A stretch of DNA of 64,000 bases from Trichoplusia ni (taxonomy: Eukaryota; Arthropoda; Insecta; Lepidoptera; Noctuidae), in the NCBI RefSeq assembly GCF_003590095.1, contig NC_039492.1, forward strand, positions 9,238,001 through 9,302,000. Direction: 5' to 3'. Below the pieces are notes generated by a model, which saw nothing but the letters and a program-made list of their open reading frames with translations, searched no databases and was not told the origin of the DNA. Positions within the stretch are counted from its first letter, which is position 1, and each line of letters starts with the position of its first letter. Shown here piece by piece: positions 37,620-49,083 of this stretch. A program made the translations under genes and the position numbers.

Positions 37620-39758
37620 ATGAACAGTCTGCAAAACGCTCGCAACACTCTCGGTTGTCTGGAGCGCAGTATTCGCAAGTCCAATAGATATGAACAGAAG
37701 TTACTGCAGTGCAAGAGTGCCCACAACCACTCCCACGACGTCAACGAGTGGTGGGACTCTGATCAGTCGGATGACAAGAGTTTTAAGGGCTCGAATACTA
37801 CCAGTAAGATTATGATGTAAATAAAACATTAGATATTACTTAAATAGTAGAGTTATTGCTAATGTTTGAGCCTGAATTACCCTGAATGATCATTGGACGG
37901 CAAATGTGGAAGGCATTTGTTCCTTTCTCTCTATTCAGACAATTGCGGCCCAGGTTCCTTTACTTAATACTGATTAAGTAATCGCAATAATAGCATTCAT
38001 AAAAACGGTTATAGAATTAAAAACTCGTTCTAATTACCATTTAATTGTTCGTTAAGCATATTGACTGCAGAAGACACTATACAAAATAAAATGTAACCCT
38101 TACTTTTAGGCACAAGTCATTGTAAATCAACGAAAAGTCATGAAGATTTTACGGAATCGTGGTCCACAATGAGCATTGTTTGTCTGCAATACCAGTAAGA
38201 TAATTTTCCCTTTAATAGTTTTTGCTAGCTATATACCACCCCATGATTACTGGCGATTACCCTAACGACTGCCCGAATAACAACTCTGTCATTCAGGCCG
38301 AATATATGCAATTTTCGGACTGCTCCTATCTGCATGTTTTTTTTAAGTTTTACGCCGATTCCTTTGGGAAACTTGGCTTAAGATTCCCAAAGGAAGCTTA
38401 CTATGATATGTTAAAGCTGTCACAAGAGCAGTCAAGTGAGCCCAATGTAGTGCGCTGTCTCCATTCCACAATTATAGCAGTCCTGCTTCAGGGGTTGATA
38501 GTAAAGGCACATTCACTAGGTACGAAGAGTTAGCCAAGCGATACAAGTCGCTTCTCGAAGCGTACAACGAGCAGAGTAGTGCGGTGGGCTTGCGTGACAA
38601 GAGACTCGAGCAGTGGCAGGAACGTGTGAGCGCCACGCAGGCTCAGTTGGAAAACGCACATCACGCACTCATTGCCGTCGGAGAAAAATTCCTTTCCCTT
38701 AAGCAGAAGAGGAACTTACAAGTAACTATGAAAAATATATGTTACTCGTCATCGTTACCATCTATCACCGACGCCATATCAGCCTCGAAATTACCCAGAT
38801 ATTCCCAGTTCTGGGTAAAGGCCTGCCCTTCCCTCAATCACTTGTGTATTCTACGCATCTTCTATCATAGATATTTCCAACCTCCTGTAATTAAACTGTT
38901 TTTGTTCTACTTGGTAGCTTTGTAATTGGTAGATCTACCCCTAAAACTTCTCAAAAGAAATCAAATACAAACCCAGATACTTGATAGACATGTTAACACC
39001 AGAAGACGTGGTATGAGGAGCAGTTGGGCCGATTGCGGCAGGTGCTGCGCAGCGTGGAGGACGAGGCGACGCGCGCGCGCCTGCGGTTCGACGCTCGCAT
39101 CGCCTACTGCCTCGAGACCGAACGGGACTCCGATGCTGCACTACTAATGTATGAAGTAAGTCTCCTTTCTGTCGTATGGTTAAATTGCAACCTGGTGTCA
39201 AATTTAGTGCCGGCCCGTAGTAGGTCTGTCTCGTCTTTACAAACCCTTGAAAAAATCTCAGGCCCGTTTCTGAATGTCGTCCTGAAGGTATGTGCTAAGT
39301 GGACTATCTATTTGCTATATCATTATGCTTATTTCAATACAAAAGAGAAATCTAAAAGTATAAAAATAATGGAAGTTGAGGAGAATGTAATTTTAGCAAT
39401 CTATGCCCCACTACTGTCCATTGTAACAGTTGATTGTTAATTATTATTAGCTGTTCCCTGCAAAGCGCAAACTATTATTCAAAGGAAAAACCAACTTAAT
39501 GAAGTTAAGCGCGAGTGTCATTAATATAACTTCCCTCAAACCTCAATTTCCAGTAAAAATGGCAACCCTTACTTAATTGAAATAATCCACTTTAATTGCA
39601 AACCAAAGGCCAGTTCATTAGACGATATCGAGTTATAAATACCTAACCACTTACTTATTTTACAGATACGTAAATGTAACCTCTTATTTCTGGAGAACAT
39701 GCGACTTAAGGCCACGATAGAAAATCTCAGTCCAGGATACCTCGATTGGAATAAATAA
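37620..39758 (+). CDS. Unrecognised coiled-coil protein, at least 6 coding exons, about 265 aa
   Basis: Proposed exons are 37596-37803 (first ATG at 37620), 38110-38194, 38383-38435, 38492-38721, 39003-39155 and 39666-39758. From 37620 they sum to 798 nt with matching phases. I do not recognise the family. The N-terminal third is Ser/Asn/Asp-rich (NEWWDSDQSDDKSF). From about residue 115 to the end it is highly charged and helical, with heptad-like spacing (YEELAKRYKSLLEAY, RLEQWQERVSATQAQLENA, EEQLGRLRQVLRSVEDEA), consistent with a coiled coil. The C-terminus is ENLSPGYLDWNK. There is no signal peptide or membrane segment. The last three exons are firm. Exons 2 and 3 are less certain: an open frame runs from 38229 through 38435 and would allow an alternative, longer exon. 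The frame is open from the acceptor at 37596, so the true start may lie upstream. An AATAAA overlaps the last codons (39750-39755). Confidence 0.72.
38359..38395. repeat. Inverted repeat, 12-bp arms, spanning an exon border
   Basis: ttcctttgggaa (38359-38370) and ttcccaaaggaa (38384-38395) are exact reverse complements 13 bases apart. The right arm starts one base into the proposed exon 3 of the coiled-coil gene, so pairing would place the acceptor (38381-38382) in the loop. Confidence 0.85.
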
Positions 39759-39836
39759 GTCCTTAATTTATACCAAGTCGAAATTTTCAACAGTTTCATT
39801 ATTCCTACATACTTAGTTAATATAGGTACCAACGAG

Positions 39837-39842
39837 AATAAA
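39837..39842 (+). terminator. Candidate polyadenylation signal, coiled-coil gene
   Basis: AATAAA lies about 80 bases after the stop at 39758. A second AATAAA overlaps the stop region at 39750-39755. Confidence 0.4.
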
Positions 39843-40194
39843 TAATTACAATGTTAAATGTGAACTTTTATTAATGGGTAAATAGTTCAAAACAAGTTTC
39901 CACATCATCGCTTTCCTATAGTTATATTGTAATTTAATTACTTACTGTAATACTAAACATTTTTTTGCAACAGAAAAGCGACTGAACCTATTAAATTATA
40001 GCAGTTACATTCACTGAATCATCTTAATACATGAAGTAGCTTAGTGGCAAATTACTTATACGCTTCAAGCTGAGTTGTACCCAACGTTTACCCCAACTCG
40101 ACATTCCTACAGTTATGTTTCAAAAAACTGTAGTTTCCGCACTTACTGACGTTGAGTTACAACCCAGCCATCACGATAACCTAAATGCCTGAAT

Positions 40195-40200
40195 TTTATT
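40195..40200 (-). terminator. Polyadenylation signal of the Mpv17-like gene
   Basis: tttatt on the plus strand is AATAAA on the minus strand, 25 bases past the stop codon at 40225-40227. This would give a very short 3' UTR and fits the close convergent neighbour. Confidence 0.5.
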
Positions 40201-40224
40201 GAACATTTTCAAAGTCTTCGTGCT

Positions 40225-43200
40225 TTACATTTCCTTTAATGCGACGGGCCTGAGTTTCTGCCTCTTGATGTAGCATAAGACGTTGATCCACATGAATGAC
40301 GCAGTGGCCACATACACCACGCGGAGGTGCGGCGGTACGAAGAAGAAGTTGATCATCTGCCCCGGGACCCAGAACGATTGGTTCGCCAAAAACGTCTTGA
40401 CGTACTTCTGTCGGAGCTCCTCAAATATGTCTTGTTTACGTTCCATTATCGCCATGGCTGGAAACAAAGAAGGAATTAAAACATTATGCTCATTTGCTAC
40501 TTGGTTACTGGTCTTTTAGTCAAAATTCATCTCAGAGCGTCCCATCCAAAACGAAATATTTTTATTTCTATATAAACTGTTTCAGAAAAAAGCTCGTAGG
40601 TACAGGGTGCAGCTATCTAGCAGCAACTGGCAACTACATAGTTGATTACATATTTTCCGAGTTCCGATGATCGTTAACAGTTTATGATGCTGTAAGATTA
40701 TTGTGTCTTTTATCATATTTCGTACTGGAGGGGCTGTAATCATTGAATACTATACTGTACGTCAGTTTGTTACGGAAAATGATTATATTTAACAGTTATT
40801 GCCTCATCGGTCTTGTAGTTGTAAGTGCGACTGTCGAGCGTGCAGTTTAGTCTTCGATTCGCTTCGGTCAGGCAAATTGTTATTGGGATTTTCATTAGGG
40901 ATTTCTCTGGATAGTTCCACAGTTTGTAATTGGGCCGGTACGCTAATAGATGTCCCTATTGTACAAATTTTATAATTAATGCTTTGGAATTAAGGATGTA
41001 CTGAAGGAGGGACATTAATCTGCCTACGAAGTGAACTATGTAACTGTACCTCTGTTTCGATAATTTCAGTTGAAATAGAGATATACTCTACGTATCAGTC
41101 ATAAACTTGTAAACCTGCAGATTAGATATTGTGTCTCTACGTTGACTACTTGGCCTATATAAAACTCTTAGTAACATCAACCCAAAAATAGATCACGGTT
41201 TTTATTTATTTGCATACCTACAATAAAGAGAGATATAAGTTTTAAAGTATTATTTGTTGAAGGATCACTTTTACAATGGCAAACAAACGGCTAAGAATCT
41301 ACACTTGCCTAGGTAATTATTAAGTCATATGACATTAAATAAATATATTTTTATTTGGCGATCAAACTTAAAGTAGAGCATCAGGTTTTAAGTCCTCTTT
41401 TGAACATTTTTAACCGACTTCAAAAAAGAAGGAGGTTCCCAGATCGTCTGTACATTTTAATTGTTTTTTAAGCCAATTTTGATGATTGTTTCATTTTACA
41501 ATAATTTTGGTCTCATAATAATTTCAGTGGTTTCAAGAAGTATAAATAATACCAGAAAATCTAGCACTGTGAAAGAACTAACATCTATTATGTACATAAA
41601 ACTGACTGTTTCTGTGATTTTGCCACAGAATTTCAGTCAGGTTTCTGTGAATGTTTCCTTAGTCTTTCACAGTCAATTAGTTTCCTGGGACTTAACTGAA
41701 AATGGAAGGAACAGTCTGTTACGTGCACATGTATATATGCAGGAAAGCAAATTTAGTATTACTTAAACTATGGTTTAAGACTTCCAAAATCTAAATTCCT
41801 ACGATTTTTTTTAAATATAATATATTATATTAAAACACACCTTCCACGAAAATTTCACCTCAAAATGTAAAATAAAAATATGAGTATAGACACGAAAATG
41901 TTACCCACCAGTAAAAAAACAGGCCAACAAGAATGGTGTCATGATAAGCTGGTCACAAGCAACTTTGGTCATCACTGTTTTGACAGCAGTACCAGAGAAC
42001 CTGCTGTCGAGGTATTTGTACCTGTAAAGACGTACAATCATATGAATAACTCGTTTTACTTTAAGATCCATTGATCAATTCCACAAATGATGACTGCCGT
42101 GGTCCTGCTGTGGTGCGAGACTAACCATCATATCAAAAATAACACTTAGTTAAAGATGACAATTGAAATGTAGAGTCATATGCTAAAAACGACTCAAGAG
42201 TAAAACGTCATCATTAAGTTCTTATGTCTCTTTTATCATGGCAAGATGAATGTAGAGAAGGATTATTAAGGAAGGAAACTTTGTAAAGTTCCGTCACAAT
42301 ACCAGGTGCAGAATTGGTCGTATCCATACAACCTATACCAAGATTTTGTCCTTTTACCAGAGTCTTAAGTAGTAGTCTCGAGTATTTTCACATTTCTACT
42401 AGCTGTCCCAGTAAACGTTGTTTTATTCGTTATGCCATAAAGATGAGTTAAAGCGAATAAAAGAAAAAACAAAAAAATGGGGGTATGGAGAATAGATTAT
42501 GACCAATTGTCAGAACTAACAACCGCGAATGGGACCATTAGCGAAGGGAGCACGAAGTGCAATTGGGACCAAGTGCGCATAACCCCCAATATGCACACAA
42601 AATTTCATAAGAATCGGTCGAGACGTTTCGGAGGAGTTCAATTTCGTACTCGAGAATTTTATATATCAGAATTATTATACTTAATATTGTTTTCATACCA
42701 GTAATACAGAATGGGTGCATAAATCCCGCTGCCAACAGCGGCAATACGAGCAGCTGCTTTGAAGTTATAATCCGGTTTTTCGGGCTGAAATATAAACACA
42801 ATTTTTTTTTTATGAACGTTTAAAACAAGTAACGCTACATTATGTATTAAAGATAAGCTAAACATAGAGTAGGTATTTATAAAGTCAGATCAAACTGATA
42901 TTTCCTTATATAATGTTTATAATGCTCGCAGATAAATTACTGCGATAGTTTTGACCTACCTAATTAACTTATCAATCTACTCTATTTAATTAAAAAATTT
43001 AAATACATAATGTAGAGTTAAAAACTCTTTGAAGAGAATCCCTAATATATTTTTAAATCAATTGTCGTAGTAGTTTTACATGTGTGCCTACTGTACCCGT
43101 ATCTATTTTAAATTATGCCAATGTGTGCGTATGAACGCTGTGACGTCATCACTCGTAGATAGGAATGGGGACATACGCGTTCCGGTATATGTGGTAGCGT

Positions 43201-43780
43201 GGCCGAGCGGTCTAAGGCGCTGGTTTAAGGCACCAGTCTCTTCGGAGGCGTGGGTTCGAATCCCACCGCTGCCAATATCTTTTTGTACTCAACTATTGCG
43301 TATTTTAGTTTATGCTGTTTCGGTTATAGTGATACAATATACAAATTATTTATATTTGTGCAAATACTAAATTTAAATGGAAAAGTGTAGTGTAGAGTTA
43401 TTTGAGTGACTATTTTTTTCTTATTGTACAAAAGTAAAGTCAAAATATTTTAAAACTTTAGAAACTTTAACCTTTTACATTCAAATAAGAAATGATCTAC
43501 AGTGAATAGCGGTGTGTTGTTCCATTCAATGGGTAGTGGCAGACCCTCTAGATAACCTACCATAGCATTGCGAGGAAGAGAAGATTGTTTAACACCTGAC
43601 GGATGCGACAAAAGATAAACTGTATAAAGTTTAGTAGAAATCTCTTACCGAATAGAGCCTGTTAAAAGTCTGCTGTGAGATTTCTGCGGCCAAATAGAAC
43701 GACGCGTACACCGACGTGTTGGTCAGCACTGGGTGCTTCTTCAGGGACCGATTGAAAAACGCCTTGAACGCGTTGAACAT
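40225..43780 (-). CDS. Mpv17/PMP22-family integral membrane protein (Mpv17-like), 4 exons, 187 aa
   Basis: Minus-strand exons are 43780-43649, 42784-42699, 42021-41909 and 40457-40225; they total 564 nt and all phases agree. Family features in order: an N-terminal LKKHPVLTNTSVYASFYLAA segment, then ARIAAVGSGIYAPILYYWY, KVACDQLIMTPFLLACFF and the signature WVPGQMINFFFVPPHLRVVY, ending near MWINVLCYIK. Four hydrophobic segments are expected. Length fits the family (about 175-200 residues). Members sit in the mitochondrial inner membrane or peroxisome and are tied to mitochondrial DNA upkeep or reactive oxygen control; the exact role of this paralogue is unknown. An upstream in-frame ATG at 43813 would add 11 residues, but a good acceptor (catcag, exon from 43791) favours the ATG at 43780 with a separate 5' UTR exon. 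Confidence 0.93.
41400..41445 (-). repeat. Lepidopteran interspersed repeat end
   Basis: taaccgacttcaaaaaagaa followed by ggaggttcccagatcgtctg is the reverse complement of the repeat tail noted at 2215-2365. Confidence 0.5.
42400..42680 (+). repeat. RTE-like LINE tail in the Mpv17-like intron 2
   Basis: It begins actagctgtcccagtaaacg and contains aaaatttcataagaatcggt and cgagacgtttcggaggagtt, ending in aattttatatat. The arrangement is typical of RTE-like 3' ends. It ends about 20 bases before exon 2. Confidence 0.65.
43193..43274 (+). tRNA. tRNA-Leu (anticodon AAG)
   Basis: The 82-nt cloverleaf has acceptor stem ggtagcg / cgctgcc (one G-T pair) and discriminator A. The anticodon stem ctggt / accag encloses the loop ttaaggc, so the anticodon is AAG. 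It has the long variable arm of a leucine tRNA (tctcttcgga) and the T arm gtgggttcgaatcccac. The A box (tggccgagcgg) and B box (ggttcgaatcc) are intact, and a TTTTT terminator follows at about 43281. There is no intron. It sits on the opposite strand inside intron 1 of the Mpv17-like gene. Confidence 0.97.
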
Positions 43781-43813
43781 CTTTGATGATTCTGATGGAG
43801 AAATGATTGACAT

Positions 43814-46800
43814 AGCAGCAATGTAATATAAACTCTAAGGATACAGAAATATAGTGTGTATTTGAATGCACGTTTTGTACTTTACAATAACTGACTAATG
43901 TTTTCAAAGGAATGGCTTAGTTAAAATTTTAAAAAGGCTGTTTTGGTGGCACAAGGCATTAGGCAATGCAGTATTTTCTTTGATTATTTCAGTGATTACT
44001 CTTTCCCATGTAAAATAGCATTCAACAATTTGAAAATGTAGAGCAATTAGAAACATTGTACTTCATGTTACACAACACAAGCTTACAAAACAAACGTGAG
44101 GACAACAAATAATAGTAATAGTCCCCACTTTCATCACAATCTACTACGATCTGAGTACATGTCTCTACAATTCACACATTGTACGAGATTCTATCAATTC
44201 ATACATTTCCGCAAATGTTGTATGAAACAATAGACGTTAAATGTTCTGCAGTGGAGGCAACAATGAACTGTTAAGATGTGCAAAGCAATAATGCATAATA
44301 GAAGGAATAAAGTATATTCTATATACAACTCTACAAAAAAGTTTTCATCATTTTTATTTCCGCCGTTCAGGCTACGTTTTCGACAGGAATGTGTGGCGAA
44401 GACAGTTTTTATGACCTAAAAGATCCATCAAAATAATGTATTTCGAGTTAACAGTTAAGTTAGGTAATAGAAGAAATTCTTATTTTTTCGTTACTTTTTT
44501 ATACGTAAGACAACTAACGTAGTGAAGTGGTTTTATTTGCCGCTGGATTTTACTTTTCATTTCAATATAGATGTATTACATCATGTCTACTGGTGGACTT
44601 TGGACCTTATGTGACTGCGACCTCAGCTCGTGAATGTATAAATAAACACCTACTAAATTCCATTATTTATCAGGCAAAATCAATATATGTGCATAAGTTC
44701 ATCGAACTCTACAAACGTGGCTAAAAGATTATCTTTTATCACTCATCATGAGCACTTAATCAGACTACGTTAAGTTCATTATTGAACTAAAGAAATATAT
44801 GTGTTTTATGTGTCATATATAGGTCATTTTATAATATAGGAGCATATCTTGAAAGCACTGGATTCAATCGCTCACAAGTAATCGAAAACTGCAGTTAAAC
44901 GCTATCAACCGATAATATATCTGATATGGAGAAAATAACGTTCATTTTTATGATAACTCTTGTTTTTAGGTTAAAATAGCATATTTAAGAACACAGTTAA
45001 TATCTGAAATCTTCGAAAAATAACAAAACAAAACAGAGTCATATTTTTTTTTATAAATTATGTAGCTTATTCGTTCGATTTACATGTGTACTCTAGGAGA
45101 CTGTTGGAAAGGTTTTACTAGATTGTAGCATGTCAATAGAGATCAATCATGGGTTATTAGGCTGCCAGTAAACAATAAGTACAATTATAAATAAGTAACA
45201 GTACCTTTAAATGCGTATTAGATTCACACGAGCGAATCGTATTATTTCTTATCGCGCATTTCTCACCGTGGCTCAACGGAATGCCGGTTTACATAAATAC
45301 TATTGTTATTTAATGGAAATCCTTATCAGAAAACTTATATAAAACTCCTTCGTAAATAACACAGGATTTAATCCATTCATTGTTTTGCAAGCTGAAGGAA
45401 TGGGATCGAGTGTCGCAACTGTCATCCGGTGTTTTATCGTAGAAATATAAACAGACTTAAGTAGTATTGTTATTTTGATATAGCACTTACATGATCATAA
45501 TAAATGTAAGGTATTGCGTTATGTACTCAAATTGCATTATATTATGTTTTAATATAAAAAAAAACAATAATAATAAAATCTAAAATCCTATCGTTTACTG
45601 CAGCCGGTAGAGTTTTACTAGAAGATTGACGACCTTAATATTTATAAAAATATGAAAAACTCACTTAGCATTTTTCACCACAAACTTTTACTGCCACTAT
45701 CAAATCCACTAGATAACAAACTTCTATTAAAAAGTGTTTTAAATAAAAAAAAATCGTAACTTTAGCCGCACGGGCGTCTTGTATCAGCTGATATTGAAAC
45801 TAAACTGTCCTGTCCGGAGTCAATTGACTTCAATGGAATAATCAAATCAAAGTCGTTATGTTCGCGTTGTGAAGCTCCCTGCTAACAACACAAATCTGAA
45901 TGCATTACTACCGTGGCGTACTATGTTCACGAGTGGATTCTTTGAACTAAATTTGAAACAAGTCTACATTTACAATAAGTCATTTCATTATATTTGAACG
46001 GCCTATGTATACAAGATTAAACATAATGCGAGTAACTGAAAACAACAAACGTTGCGATTTGTTTTGTAGTGTCAAAACTTGTTAAAACTATTCTATTACC
46101 GAATCCCGGCTCATTGAAAACTCTACTAACTTAGATTGACAAAGTTAAATTTAAATATACACTTAATATTTTAACAAGCGTTATCCTTAAAGGTATCGCA
46201 ATTATTCAGTTTCTGCATTTACCTTCTATGGTTGTAGTTACGTGCAATTTAAAAGTAATTTGTTTTAATTTTTTGTCTCTTCTTTTTGTGTACATGCAAC
46301 CTAGTGAGTTTTAAATCACCCTTAGCTCCCTGACGTGGCTTAAACGCACTCTTAGACAGTATAAGGGGTACTGTTTCACCGTTTAGCAAGTGCTATATAC
46401 TATGTATGTACAACGCTCAAAAATAAATTTGCGTTAGTGTTCGAACCTACAACCTTTGACTTGATAACCGATATAAGTCATACCACTAGACTACCACACT
46501 ACTTGTAAAGTTGTCATTTTCATGACATTTACATTTCCCTGTCTTCTAGAACTTAAAATAACTTACCTTGAACTACGATGAACCAGTGAATTTTAACTTC
46601 TTACGGATTTAGTGAGTTTTCGAGAATCTGTTCATATTTGTGGTAATTTACATATCTTCCGACATATTGTTTGGTTGTGGGATAAGACAAGGCTTGATTA
46701 TGAAGCCTCCATTTATGTTGTAATTACTTTGATAAGAGATAACGGGTACTATGGAACTATTGTGGTACTGAATGGTGTTTTGTATGGATGTTATGGCGCC

Positions 46801-48600
46801 ATGGGCCAGTTTTTATTTTCCTTGGGAAAACTGTTCGCCATGCGAGGCGGTGTGGTGACAATTTTGATGTAATAGAATGAAACATGATCTGTCAACTCGC
46901 CGTCGCTCACCACGAAGGTTGTATTAATGTTATCTTTTTAATAGCTACATCCTCCTTGGTTTTATATGCAAAGAGTAAACCTGGCTTCCAAATTTGTTTG
47001 ATATGGTAGACTATAGTACAACACTCACAGCACGGATAAACAAATAATTTAAAAAAACTATGTAGTTAAGTAAATTAAGCGGCCCAGAATAGAGAATCGT
47101 GAAAGGATTTAGGGGAGGCCTTTGCCAAACAGTGGGACACAGTGGGCTAAAAAAATACTAATAATATACTAAAGAAATTAAGTATATTGCTATAGATGTC
47201 AGCATCGAATAGATTTTTTCATATGGAGTGAAAGAAGTGCATAACACAGCATATAAAACTGACACTTTAATGATTAAAGTACTAAGCAATATCATAGCAA
47301 TGACTTGTGCATGCAAAAGTAAGTGAGATTTTGCAGCACAATTTTAAATAGATCTTAATTGGTCGCACGTTTTCCATTTAACAGAAACACATAAACATTT
47401 TTGCATAAAATAGGTAGACGGATAAAAAATAGAACGAGAAACGCAATAATATTGTGAATCCGGTATTGTAAACTTGATTACTCAAAAAGTAGAGAAAATA
47501 AAACAATAATAAATGTAATTTAAGACGAATAATAGTACCACATGCATATCGTTTTTCTGAATAAGTACGTAAGATATTCTAATGAACGCCATCTATCGGT
47601 TACGTTTGGAATCATCTGCAACAATAAACTGTGCTCTTTAATTCACCGTTGCCGCGTTGTAGAGACAATTTCATCAGATATTGTTCATTTGTAGAGAAAA
47701 TGTGACTAAGAGAGAGGTAATTTAATTATAAAGAATTTATTGTATTCAATTGTGGAGTCATGTACTTTTTGTAAGCTGCAAGTCAGTTTATAATACGATG
47801 ATCTACGAGTTTATCTAGCTACTTTTTGTGTTGTTATTTGCTTTTAGCTTTTTGTATAATGCGTACATTATTATATAGGCGACAATCAACATAGACCCAT
47901 AGTGCAACCTGTTGCTTTTAGCACGCTTCAAAGAACTCCTCAAATCGGACTCTACAAAGAAAAACAAGAATGAAATTGCAAAACTGGTGTAATTGTCTAT
48001 TTCATCGTTAACCAAAGTGCAGCGTTTAACAAAAGTTTTGCAACTTATCTGAAATGGTAAAGACAGAGAGATACCGGCTCGTGAAGTTAAAAATTTGAAT
48101 CGTATGGCGCGGTGTGGCGGGGCGCCGCGCCGTGGTCGGTCGTGCCAGGTAACAGGAGGTACGGCGACACAGTGGGCCGGAGCGAAAAGTGCGGGAACAA
48201 AAATATTTGTAACAAATAATTAAATTTGAGTAAATTTCAATAAAAGTATTTTTTTCTTATTATTATAAAGTTTTTGAAATTCATTCTGATTTAAACTCAA
48301 ATTACAATTTAAATTTAGTATAACCCATTATTATTTATAGACACTTTTTGTACATAAGAACATGTACAATGGCGTACGAATTAATGAGTGTTAAAAATAT
48401 TTGTTGAAAATAGTTTGTTAAAAATGTTAAAATACAGTCAATATGATCTTTTGTTTTGGATAGATTCCACCCGCCACTTTACAGTTAGCCGCTGTATTTT
48501 TTTTTTAAGTATTAAAGCGATATTTAACGAAATAATTATTATCTTTTAGATATCTTTCGGCAAAACACTACTCTCACTTTATCGTATACATATTTTTCAG
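43814..48600. other. Intergenic region upstream of the Mpv17-like gene
   Basis: It should hold the promoter and 5' UTR exon of the Mpv17-like gene, but neither could be placed. A tRNA-like fragment lies at 46435-46505 and a LINE tail phrase (ggcctttgccaaacagtggg) at 47117. A short GC-rich patch occurs at 48105-48190. No coding sequence is supported. Confidence 0.5.
46435..46505 (-). repeat. tRNA-like fragment (SINE or tRNA pseudogene)
   Basis: On the minus strand it reads tggtagtctagtggtatgac and, 30 bases on, ggttgtaggttcgaacacta, resembling A and B boxes. No full cloverleaf could be drawn. Confidence 0.4.
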
Positions 48601-48639
48601 CCATTTGGAGCTAAGTTACGATTTTAAAACATTTTAATA

Positions 48640-49083
48640 ATAAGACAAAACGTGTCTCGAATCTAAACCACGGTGCGTTCTTGAAGCTTAGCGGTCGTCC
48701 TCCCTCCCACGTCACTGCGTATCTCTCTCTGACAACATCTCGCTGTCTCTGTCTCGCAACGAATTCAGTCACCGCGGAACTCTAGCGTATTTCACAGGTG
48801 TGTTGATTGAGTGCGGGATGTCGCACGTTCGTAAATAAAAACTCTAATACAAAAATAGTGTTTATTCTGTGAGAGTATTTAGCTGAAAATAAGTATTTAA
48901 CTAAAATAACTGCAGCTGTGACAATAGTTTGACTTTTACAACAGTTTGTGTCGAAGTGGTGCGTTTTGAAACAGTGACAACAAGTTTTTCTTGTGTTGTG
49001 TTCAGTCCTTGAGTCGGAGGCTTTACTTGCCATCATCTACGCTTGTCCCGCTTCTACACCGTCTGGCGGCAATCCTAGTCAAG
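48640..49083 (+). promoter_or_regulatory. Possible promoter and non-coding first exon of a rightward gene
   Basis: This is a GC-richer segment with GA/CT-rich runs (atctctctctgaca, ctgtctctgtctc) just upstream of an initiator-like ttcagtc (putative start at 48767). It ends at the good splice donor caag|gtatgc at 49083/49084. The stretch has no long ORF, only a six-codon one at 48818-48838. No downstream exon was found in the remaining 14.9 kb, so the gene, if real, has a very long first intron. The minus strand is not excluded. Confidence 0.35.

Noticed and set aside
43662..43907. Overlapping 81-codon minus-strand frame at the Mpv17-like first exon
   Set aside because: It is the wrong frame of the same exon; only the other frame joins in phase to the later Mpv17 exons.
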